A stretch of 64,000 nt of DNA from Heliopora coerulea. Taxonomy: Eukaryota > Cnidaria > Anthozoa > Scleralcyonacea > Helioporidae. Below the pieces are notes generated by a model that made no database searches, was not told where the DNA came from, and worked only from the letters and a program-made list of their open reading frames with translations. The DNA lies in the NCBI GenBank assembly GCA_030142905.1, contig JASJOG010000168.1, positions 525,501 to 589,500 on the forward strand. The letters run 5' to 3'. Position 1 is the first letter of the stretch; the number at the start of each line of letters is the position of its first letter. The position numbers and the translations under genes were made by a program. Positions 10,101-19,350 of this stretch are shown in pieces.

Positions 10101-13100
10101 TCATTTATATCTTAAAAAGTAATTTCTATTAAAATAATTAGATTATTTGTTCTCAAATTCCTTTAGATCATAATTCACTTGGGCTTCGCCTTTGAAAACA
10201 ATCACGTCATTTACTTAATATTTAATGATATACACGGCAAATTATCAACTGAAATTATTAAAAAAATTCATTTCGATCGGGCGGTGCTAGACGACGACTA
10301 GATCCCTAACTACAATTAAGTATAATTGAATTTAACCAACTACTTATACCATCAAACCAATAATTCCATTTAAATATCAAAAAAATCTGTATACTATTAA
10401 AAATGTAATATTAAGAACTGAAAAGCGTGATATGCATTCCATTCCATGACAGCTCGGTAGCAAAACCTTTTTTACACAGAAATTTTTTAGTTTAGGCTAC
10501 GATAACATGCGATTGTTACTTCTTAAGTAATCATGGGCGTTGCCAGGGATGGAACCAGCAAGCAACACCCCTGATGTAAATTTACCAGTTCCTTATCTAA
10601 GAAATCTTTTCTTACCAATTTGTTACAAACAATGTTTCTTACTAATCACTTATCTAAAATTCCTCAGGTAACCGTACTGCAGTTCCAAAGTCATCCGTCA
10701 GGGAAAGGCTACTCAAGACTGTTTGTCTTTCCCCAAACAATTTGTCCCTAGCTTCGCTACTTCCGTTCGTTCTTTGACGGGGAGGGTCAGAAATTTTGAA
10801 ATCATGATCTAATAGTTAATTAAGCTACCTGTGTTACTCGTGTCGTGAAGAGGGAACTTCTCACCACAATGGCTTTTCGCTCGATCATCCTTGAACTGGA
10901 TTTTTCGTGTAACGATATTGGGAAAACACAGCCATAGTTCTGACTTCTCAGTTAATAGGTCACTAATTTATATTTAACAGTCAGATAACGAGCCCAACAA
11001 TTTCGTGAGGTGAAACCAGGAACTGAGACCGAATAATCTAAGTGTTTTATCCTTTCCTTCTTTCTTTCTTCCTTTCTTTCCTTCTTTCTTTCTTTCTTTC
11101 TTTCTTTCTTTTTTATTTTAAATTATTTCATGATGCATAGACGTTTAGATTTACAGTGTTACAAAAGTCTACATCTAATAAACGATGTTTCTCACAAAGC
11201 TAACTTACCTTCAAATCTTTCTGGTACATCGAACTTCGTCAAAACATGTTCTACGTAGGACGCTGACGCTGCCGCACCAAATTTGTGCCATTCTGACACT
11301 TCACTGCTGTCGCCCGACCAGCTTGTGATCGACTTACACAATATCCATGGAATCCCAGAATTTTGGCAAATCGTATATAGCCCTGTAGTCAAGTTAGTAA
11401 AATATCAGTAGGAAGGTGAAAAATTTTCCAACATAACGGGGCCCAAGCGAATGTGAAGTTTGTCAGTCACGCGTTGCACGTTAATCCAGAGAAAGTGCGT
11501 GACCTATTCGAGTACTGACACCCTTCAAATTATCTTCACAACTTTTAATGTCTGTTTTAAACACGTCGATAGAACATCCAGGAAAGTGTAATTTACATAA
11601 ACTTTAGATTAACCACGGACAGTGACCATTACGACCTTGAATTCTTTGCCGTCACAAGTCACACCTCTGGCCCTGTGCCGCCACACACTCGTCCAAATCC
11701 GAAGAGGAGTTGATAAAAATTACCCATTTCCGGTCCGTATCCCACTATTTAACTTTCCTCTGCCTAACGCCACACAATTTTACTCTGGCTAACGTCGGAC
11801 CATTTTACTCGTCAAGGGGAGAAATCTCGGATAGAAAAGGCTTAACGGTTCTTTCAAAGAAAACAAACTTGTTGTTCGGTTCGCATTTACGTAATATTTA
11901 AAGGCCGACAACGAGGACTAGACCGCCTTTTCAAATACGAGAAATTCGTTCTAGTCCGAGGCGAAGCCGTGGATTCGAATGGATTCCGAGAACTTGAAAA
12001 CCCGGTCTACTCCAAATTGGAGGAGCTTTGAATGACTACTCACAATCAATTAGTGTATTGGCACAATGAATTAGTCTATTACTAATCAGTGTATCAATTG
12101 TGTGAAATTATATTTTAAGGCTAAGGACTTGAAGCATTATTTCCAGTCCAAGGACTGGAAAAAACAATTCAAGATCCCTGCCCACCACTTCCATGGTATT
12201 TCAACTTCCCTCTTGTGATGCCATTCAGTGCGTTTGATTGATTGATATACTCATGAATTATTAATGATTTTGAGAATCTTAGTTAAACGTTTCTCTTTAT
12301 AGTTCAGCTAAGATTTCATGGCAGGATTTTAAGGGTTCATTCAAGGTAAAATAGTCTGTAAATTAACATACGTATTTAATTACATTTTTAATTCACTGCG
12401 TATTAAATTACTCATATAGAAAATGATTTGCAAGTTTTTCCTATAGCATACCTTCACCTTCCATTTCTCCCCCTAATGCTTCGGGGTAGCACTTTTTCAG
12501 CTCCGCCACTCGTTCTTCGTTTTCAACATGTTGTGGGCCACTAATAACCAGACCAACGTGAACTTTGGGAACTAATACTTCACTTGGACCAATCCACCCA
12601 ACCTTTCCGCCATCAAACAATCGCGTCAGTCTTGAATTGCATTCACTTGTGGGACCAAGCCTATTTATGCTCCCGTCAGGATTCACACGAGATGGTCCAT
12701 ACAAACCTACTTGAGATGATACGAGAACATCACCCAGATCATGCTTCTCTTTCATCATACCAAAACACGCACCAAGACCCACAATAGCTTTGGGGTTTAA
12801 TTTCTTAACGGCTTCTGAACACGTTGCCTGCACTCCGGCAACACCAATTGTTCCCTTAAAAGACTTCAGCAACACAGTTTTATTCTTCCCAATCTCTCCA
12901 AAATAAACTGGTCCAAGGTGACTACCAGTATCTGTCACCCTGGGATTATTTAATATTGCGTATGCTGCACGAAACTCGGTATCCTCAGCTGTGAGCAGTA
13001 GAACATCAACTGGTTCATCTTCGATATCAGACCAATCAACATTACTGGGCTTCATGTCTATAAAATTTATGCTGGCAGCAGGAAAGTCTGTTTTGTCAGC

Positions 13101-13132
13101 CCCATGGTCTCTACAATCACTACTAGTTTTAT
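5574..13132 (-). CDS. NLR-like STAND receptor: PNP-UDP domain, NB-ARC ATPase, TPR array
   Basis: Three exons join in frame, all phase 1: 13132-12452 (acceptor ..TTTTGCAG, donor GAAG|GTATGC), 11382-11209 (acceptor ..CTACAG, donor GAAG|GTAAGT) and 9352-5574. Exon 1 starts at a splice acceptor; the ATG at 13055 is a possible start and gives about 1,518 residues. Residues 1-250 resemble PNP_UDP nucleoside phosphorylases (VDVLLLTAEDTEF, GLGACFGMM, GGEMEGEG). The NB-ARC part has Walker A GPPGFGKT (about 303-310), Walker B FLVLDNADD (about 383-391), an ART/R sensor, GCVPLAIK (GLPL-like) and SIHPLLR in the MHD position. From about residue 926 come TPRs of 42 residues. By family knowledge such proteins are oligomerising cytosolic sensors; the ligand is unknown. 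A TAG inside the TPR array ends the frame early. Confidence 0.85.
9566..9868. repeat. MITE with GTTTACA-type terminal inverted repeats, in receptor intron 2
   Basis: The left end (GGCCTCGTTTACATGAGACC) is mirrored by the right end (..GTACCAGTTTCTTGTAAACGG). Internally, ACATGAGACCGGTCCGA and GCTCGGACCGGTCTCA form a hairpin. Its ORFs are not meaningful. Confidence 0.6.
9917..10071. repeat. Hairpin element of about 155 bp
   Basis: Arms of roughly 48 bp (left begins GGAAACGGCATTCTC, right ends GAGAACGCTGTTTCC) pair imperfectly and include a shared ATTTTATTT.GAGCTTTCGAC core. It lies in intron 2 of the receptor gene. Confidence 0.65.
11053..11112. repeat. (CTTT)n microsatellite
   Basis: About 60 bp of CTTT/CCTT units, just downstream (in transcript sense) of receptor exon 2. 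Confidence 0.9.
11899..12032. repeat. Near-palindromic MITE related to 25535-25652
   Basis: It begins AAAGGCCGACAACGAGGACT and ends with CCCGGTCTACTCC..GGAGCTTTGAA; the ends are inverted relatives of each other. The same motifs (AAAACCCGGTCTA, GGACTAG, TCGGCCTT) recur at 25535-25652 with the central segment inverted. It lies in intron 1 of the receptor gene. Confidence 0.55.
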
Positions 13133-13656
13133 CTGCAAAAAGAATTACATGAATTAATTTGTTTTTTTCCAAAATTACCAAAAAATTTATTTTATTGTTT
13201 GTATTTATTTTTTTTATAAGAGGAGACATTGGTTCTTCTACAAGAAATAAAATGAGACGTGGTGTTTAACCTCAATGCCACACCGGAATAGTGAGTACTA
13301 ATGGTTCACAAAGACAAAATTAACATGTCCCTCCATTGCAAGTTTCAAATATAATTACAGTATAATAATGCCAATGACAATAGGGCAACATTAACGGGAT
13401 CAAACGGCAATAGTCTCACCAATGTTCTTATATTTGTTTAACATATATAAAACTTTTCACGACATCATAATTTGGCACTCACTATTCACTAATTCATTGA
13501 GTGCTCTAGGGCAATTGTTCACCTGGCACCATTCCAAAGTCACTGCTTTGATATGGATGTTGTGACTCAGTTTTAACCCCTCATTGACAGTTCAAAAAAA
13601 TTTGAACTGGTTTAAAAATGTTGAACAGGTTCACAGTTCAATATTTTTAACTCAGT

Positions 13657-14019
13657 TTAATATTTTTTTCTCAACTGGCTCAATTCTGTCAGGTACACAA
13701 ATCTCTCTATTCTACTTAAGTCTCTTAAATCTTCACACATACCTTCAATAGCACGTTTCTTCATTGACTGAGTGGATTTATCGAGCTTCCTTTTTAACTC
13801 ATCACCTTTTTGCATTGGCCCATCAACAGACATTTCAGTTTCTCTGCTTGCTCCTTTCAACTTCTTACAGAATGACATTTCTTCTAGTTGCATAGTTAGT
13901 TTATCAATTTGTCTTTTGAACCCAGTCACTTCTTCCTTAACTTCATTGGTAGATGTTGCAATACCCTCACCTGTTTCCTCCACCTTAGCCAGCTCTACAC
14001 TCATTCTCCTGGCACACAA
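13657..14019 (-). other. Unassigned coiled-coil ORF (120 codons)
   Basis: The frame is rich in Glu, Lys and heptad-spaced Leu/Met (VEETGEG..TNEVKEEVTGFKRQIDKLTMQLEE), suggesting a coiled coil. No homologous family is recognised. The frame is blocked by a stop a short way upstream (near 14055), and short Cys-containing segments in other frames upstream hint at a decayed coding element. It could be an old transposon-derived protein or an upstream exon of an unknown gene. Confidence 0.25.
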
Positions 14020-14119
14020 ATGCAGACCACATATAATATTTCCTGTTTTGGTTCCAGTTAACTCTCACAAAACAAGCAGTCTACTAAAGACTTTATTTCT
14101 GCTATTTTCAACCAGCTGT

Positions 14120-16310
14120 TGACCTTTGATGCCACACAAATATGACAGTTTATCTTACAACAAAATCAAGGGCCACTGTCTTCACATTCAAGTCTTTCTC
14201 AAGGCTGCCAAATTCTGCATAAGAGATAAATGACAACTGGTAAATTTCTTACAAATGCCAACTTGGGCTGGTAAAATAGGAGTGAAGCATGTGCTCTACT
14301 ATGTTACATCTACTTGGTTGAGGTAGCAGAATCAGTAAATTGGCCACAAAGTAAAATGCCTAAACAATAAAACAAAGTTCCATCTGCACGTTTTTCATTA
14401 TCTATTCTTGAACAACTTATAAGCCATTCTTACACAGGGATGGTGGCAGAGGGATGGCAGAGGGGGCTAAAGCCCTCTTGTCGGGGAACCTTAGCCCCCC
14501 TGTCAGGAAAAAGTTAACAGACTGAATTCATCAGGCAATTTTCACTGATGATAACACATTTATGTTGTACAAACTATGGCCAATTGATATTGATTTAGCC
14601 AAGAAGGATAATAGACTCTTCTCTTCATGTCAAATCTAAAACTAAACTGTTTCTAGTCAGTTGTTGAGATTATTCTTGTAAAAAATAACATGATGTTAAA
14701 GATGGCATGGTCCTTATCTCTGTAGTTTTGGACCCCCTATCGGGGACATTAGCTCCTGCATTGGGGAATTCCTGGCACCCCCCTTTTCCTTAATGTGGAA
14801 CACCAGAGCTGTAAGTGCTCCTTACATTTATAAAGTGTTACTGTTTACTCATTGCAATTAGTAATTTTGGTGAGTAAATAATTTCTTTTTCCAGAAAAGA
14901 ATGGAAACAGTAATTAAGTACAAAACCAAGGAACACATTCCTTTTCTAATGGAGCAAACTTCAAATTCCATTCAGTTTAAGAAAAATAATGTAAGGCCAC
15001 CGAAGCGAGAGACCTCCCATTTTCATCACATTCATGATCAAATCTGCTGGTCTCCTGCTCAACATGTGAAATATCCTGCTTGCTTTCAAACTATATGGAC
15101 AATAAAAATTCACTCTAGTTTTTTTTACAAATCATGGGACATCTGTTTATTTACCACCATGCACCGTGGCAACACCCTGGACATAAGATGAACATTATGT
15201 GATTTCATCCACATTGAGGAGGTTTTCCAAGCACTAACAACCATTCCAAGAAAACAGGACCAAGATAACTGTCGTTATTTTACTGTAAGTCAAAACAACT
15301 TCACATGGGGGGCAAATTGAAAGATTAATCTGCCAATTAGTCCCTTCACAATCACAGAAAGTATGATAATTCGTACAAATTCCGGATAAATGTTTCTTAT
15401 AGCTTGTAACAACTTTTTCTTGCCACACCCTGGATGTTTTTGTATCCGAACACCTTAATTAGTCTCTGAGATACGATTTATCACGTTCGGTGTGACGGTT
15501 AACAACTTAAAAGATATTATGCTGGCCCGAACGTGATTGGAACGGAACGAATGATGCCGTGCATTGAAATGTGATTGAATTTGTATCAGATTGTCACTTC
15601 GACGTACACTTGTTATTGCCCTACGACTTCCAGCGGAATAGTTCACCCAAAAGAAAGTATCTACAACGTTTCACTTTGAATCGATGAACAGAGTATTCGT
15701 TTCAAAGGCGACTTCCCAAGCAACCTCAGTACATTAAACATAGCAAACATTAACCGAAGATGATCGTAATGCCCAGCGAATGTAAAACTACAGTGTGTTG
15801 TCACTTCCACATAACTTGTACGTCTGTAACACGACAGAACCACTGATCTGAATAGGGACAGAACTAGTTGACATTTGTAATCTTCTCTTGCCATATAAAT
15901 CTTATCTGTGTTGCTCAATAACTCGAGCAATCTCCAGGATCTAATCGGTTCAGAGGTTACGGGTTACATTCTGGTCAGAAGCTTAGAAAATATAAATTTA
16001 TTTGCGATATACACGGGGTTAAATGGCGTCTACGATGGAACCACATAATGAAGACTTACCAAGTTAACCAGGTCTCTCAAACGGCTGGGTAGATGGGATG
16101 ATCAGGAGCTTGCTTTTATTTCGATTGATTGTTGATCGGTAGAAGAAAGCAAATGCTGATGGTTAGCAGGGATTTCCCTTCTTATTCAAGCGAATCCTTG
16201 AATAATATGAGTAAATAATTTCTCCAAATTTTCCTTACGTCAATGATTGACCTGCAGGTGAACACCCTGAAACGTAATGTGATTTCCGGCAACTTTCACT
16301 CAGCTTTCCT
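14120..16310. other. Intergenic stretch with no supported gene
   Basis: Several ORFs of 60-100 codons occur on both strands (for example 14901-15191 plus and 15661-15930 minus), but none shows a recognisable domain, compositional bias or splice context. No RNA gene is evident. Confidence 0.5.
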
Positions 16311-16317
16311 GGCGAGA

Positions 16318-16516
16318 TGTCTTCCCTTGTTGAGCTAAAAACATTTCATGTTAGCCACTAGTCAGAGTAAAATGATAGAAGACTGATCCTGCTGAGAAAG
16401 AGTTAAATTGAGATAGTTTATAACTCTTTCCACATAAGATGTCTTCCTTTGTTGAGTAAAAACATTTCATGTTAGCCATAGTAAAATAACAGAAGACTGA
16501 TCCTGCTTGAGAAGAA
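16318..16516. repeat. Local direct duplication of about 85 bp
   Basis: The block from GTCTTCC.TTGTTGAG through AAAACATTTCATGTTAGCCA to AGAAGACTGATCCTGCT appears at about 16319-16404 and again at about 16439-16516. Confidence 0.8.
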
Positions 16517-16876
16517 TTGATTATTCAAGGACGGTGGAACAAAATTTCGAGTGGTGGGGCTAGTGATACAAATACAGCCTTTTGCATGTTTTCCTGATAA
16601 ATTTCGTAACAAATGTTCGGAAAAGTAGGTGTTTCAACGTTAGTTTGGAAAAAGTGAGCAGGCCACAGCCCCCTCCCCCCTTGGCTCAGCCGTCCCTGAA
16701 AAGACAGCCGAAAGAGAAGTGAAAAGATGTGCACTGTTGGTTTAAAGTGGCCAGCCGTACAAGTTTGTTTAACTGGAAACTTTCCATCCATTCTACCCAA
16801 TGCAGTATTACACCTTGGATCAATATGAACAGTGACCACCTAGACAGCAAGTTAGTAAAGTTACTATTGCTTACTA

Positions 16877-16879
<3 letters not shown>

Positions 16880-16914
<35 letters not shown>

Positions 16915-17038
16915 GGTCTGCCAAAAAAATGTATACACACATTGCCCTGTCTGTTTGGGTCCATAGACGGCAACTGTTAATTTGTGTATACACAGAGACG
17001 GGGCAATGTGTGTATACATTTTTTTGACGAACCCTGTA
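16880..17038. mobile_element. Mariner/Tc1-type MITE inserted in a (TA)n microsatellite
   Basis: The element at 16912-17036 (125 bp) begins CAGGGTCTGCCAAAAAAATG and ends with the near-perfect inverted copy (..TTTTTTTGACGAACCCTG). TA dinucleotides flank both sides, the target used by Tc1/mariner/pogo transposons. The arms extend about 45 bp each, so the transcript would form a hairpin. A (TA)n tract occupies 16880-16911. Confidence 0.85.
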
Positions 17039-17054
17039 TATATATGTATATATA

Positions 17055-17268
17055 AGGATATATTAATACAACTTCCAAGTGAATCGAACCCATACCGGGT
17101 AAGTAGAGAAAAACTCTACTTGACCGCGGCTGGGATTCGAAGCCGCGTCCTTCGGTTTACTAGTCCGAAGGTCGCGGGTTAGAATCTCAGCCGCGGTCAA
17201 GTAGAGTTTTTCTCTACTTACCCGGTATGGGTTCGATTCACTTGGAAGTTGTATTAATATATCTTTAT
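17055..17268. repeat. Large palindrome containing tRNA-like sequence
   Basis: Arms of about 85 bp are almost perfect inverted copies (for example CTTCCAAGTGAATCGAACCC against GGGTTCGATTCACTTGGAAG). The centre, read on the minus strand, has a tRNA-like anticodon arm with a CTAGTAA loop (AGT, Thr-type) followed by a TPsiC/B-box-like GGCTTCGAATCCC. A second B-box-like GGGTTCGATTC lies in the plus-strand arm. It looks like a hairpin element derived from a tRNA-type pol III sequence rather than a working tRNA gene. Confidence 0.65.
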
Positions 17269-17308
17269 GTCTTCTCACCCAAGTGGTTAATCTCACACTA
17301 TTAGTTCA

Positions 17309-17343
17309 TATATATATATATGTATATATATACTGTATATATA
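17309..17343. repeat. (TA)n microsatellite
   Basis: Short TATATA/TGTATA tract between the palindrome and the 3' end of the retinol-dehydrogenase-like gene. Confidence 0.85.
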
Positions 17344-17579
17344 TCACTTTCACGAGTTTACTAAGAATGAATGAAGAATTAAAAGTTAGAGAAAGTTAGA
17401 GTAAAGAACCTGGCACATGTAAAAACATCAATGCATACCCCAGGCATTTTTATTGTGTTATTGTTTGATCAAGTAGTACCGTTTAAATGGCTGAATCCAA
17501 TCCTAAGCATTTTCCTAAGCATTTTCAATATGATTCTATTTGATAAATTATTGTTGTTCAAATGGTAGATTATTATTGT

Positions 17580-18548
17580 TCAAATGGTTGAATCCAATCC
17601 CACAAGATCGGAACTCATTTTCCATAACATCTTTGCAGCGTCGTCATCTTGGGCTGCCTTCGATGGCTCTTTTGGTTTACAATCATCAAAATACAACCCA
17701 CTTTTTCCTTCCACCTCTTCAGAGACGGCTAAATAAAGGATGGTTTGAGCTCCTTGTTCTGGGGTCTTGGCAAAAAGTAAGAGGACAGGCTTTGCAAAGA
17801 ATTTATGTATCAAGGGTCCGAAAGATCTTGTGATATCAGTTGCAATAGTTCCAGGGTGAAGAGAATTGACTGTCACACCTGAACCATTCAGCTGCTCAGC
17901 TAGTTCTCTTGCAAACAGGACATTGGCCAGTTTACTTTGAGCATAAGCATCCCATCTGTCGTAGAATTTTTCACTGTTGATGTTATCAAATTTCATCTCT
18001 TTCGTGAAACTCTCGTGTCCGTTTGACGACACTACAACGATGCGAGATGGCGAGGACTTCTTGAGCAAATCTAGGAGCAAATTTGTCAGTAAGAAGTGTC
18101 CTAAATGATTCACTCCCATTATCATTTCAAATCCATCCTCAGTCTTGGTTAGTTGAGGTAGACAGCAAACTCCAGCGTTATTGATTAGTACGTGAAGTTC
18201 TGACTCGTTCTTGTTGATGTCTTCGGCAAATTTACGAACGGACTTTAATGAAGCCAGGTCGAGGTGTTTCAACAGGACGTTTGAGCTGCCAGTTCTTTCA
18301 ACGATATCCTTCAAAGCCGCTTCACCTTTCTTCAGGTCTCGACAGGCCATGATAACGCGAGCACCTCTCTTGGCCATATCCAAAGCAGTTTCTTTCCCAA
18401 TACCAGTGTTCGCTCCAGTTACAACAACCGTCTTGCCGTCCATTTTTGCTTTGCTTGTACAAACACATCCAGCAACATAAATTCTAATCAGCTGGTAAAT
18501 AACAGCAAGGCCTACAATAACAAGAGCTATGGTAATTCGACGGTCCAT
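17580..18548 (-). CDS. Retinol dehydrogenase-like short-chain dehydrogenase (RDH11/12/13/14 group)
   Basis: An intronless frame of 322 residues from the ATG at 18548; the frame opens 18 codons earlier, but this Met directly precedes the membrane anchor. Residues 5-24 form a hydrophobic N-terminal anchor. The NAD(P)-binding motif TGANTGIG is at 44-51, NNAG at 123-126, the catalytic Ser at 174/175, and the YxxxK motif as Y202 and K206; a PGTIATDI segment follows. This is the classical SDR fold of NADPH-dependent microsomal retinal/aldehyde reductases. The true substrate cannot be told from sequence. Length matches the family. A polyadenylation signal (AATAAA, minus strand) is at 17448-17453. 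The gene is divergent to the proprotein convertase, with about 800 bp between start codons. Lack of introns suggests either an ancestral single-exon form or retroposition. Confidence 0.92.
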   Translation of the reverse strand: MDRRITIALVIVGLAVIYQLIRIYVAGCVCTSKAKMDGKTVVVTGANTGIGKETALDMAKRGARVIMACRDLKKGEAALKDIVERTGSSNVLLKHLDLASLKSVRKFAEDINKNESELHVLINNAGVCCLPQLTKTEDGFEMIMGVNHLGHFLLTNLLLDLLKKSSPSRIVVVSSNGHESFTKEMKFDNINSEKFYDRWDAYAQSKLANVLFARELAEQLNGSGVTVNSLHPGTIATDITRSFGPLIHKFFAKPVLLLFAKTPEQGAQTILYLAVSEEVEGKSGLYFDDCKPKEPSKAAQDDDAAKMLWKMSSDLVGLDSTI

Positions 18549-19350
18549 GGTCGGTCTCTGTACCTGGTACTCTGTGACAGCACTCCCACTTCGGCAAAGC
18601 ACGTAAAGCAGTCGATGTACAGAGATCTACGCCCAAGAATGCAAGCGCCGTTCGAGCGGTGAACGTTACAGGTCTGTGGTGCGATTATGGGCATGCGATA
18701 CGGACGTTCTGCACGATGTACTGTACAAGGTCTGTGGTGTTTGTCTGTGTGTCTGCAGGTATCACTTCCGGTCATCTCCCAAAGAGACTCCATGAAGAGT
18801 GGTACAAGTGACCAGATCTAGCTTAGCCTTGTTGGGAATTATCTACCCAAATTCCTTTCCGATATTAAGTTCTAACCGCTCGAGAAATCTGATCCTTTCG
18901 TGATTCATAAATATATGCAATATAAACCGAGAAAGACCGAGAAAGACCGAGAAATATAGTCTCCACTATAAGGTTACTTGAAGTAGTCTCGTTGTTTGCA
19001 TAAATAACCGCAAGTCAGAGGATCATAGGCTCAAGTTAGCTTAATCAAAAAAATGGAGACTTGGTGAGTTCAACTGTGTTGACTGAATGCTTCAGTTTCT
19101 GACCTTTTTCGTTGTTTTTCAGTAAACTTTCGCAAGTCTTATGATGTAGAAAACCTTAAGATATTTCTACGGCAATTATGTCTCAAGTTTATTTACATTG
19201 GTCGACCAGCTACCACCTGACAGTAGAGACCAAACGCTTGCCCCTCATTTTATGAAATGTTTCGTACATGAATTGTGCCACCTGTAGACGGTGCTTTCAA
19301 AGTGTCTTTCTAGTTTTCTTTTATATATACTTATGTTAGGGTAAAATAAA
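18549..19350. other. Divergent intergenic region between RDH and convertase genes
   Basis: This is the shared 5' flank of two divergently transcribed genes. It contains a short direct repeat (AGAAAGACCG near 18930-18955), but no clear TATA or other element was assigned. An overlapping minus ORF (18527-18793) shows no family features. Confidence 0.5.

Noticed and set aside
17060..17296. Paired ORFs with similar peptides on opposite strands
   Set aside because: The similarity results from the palindrome; neither shows protein features.
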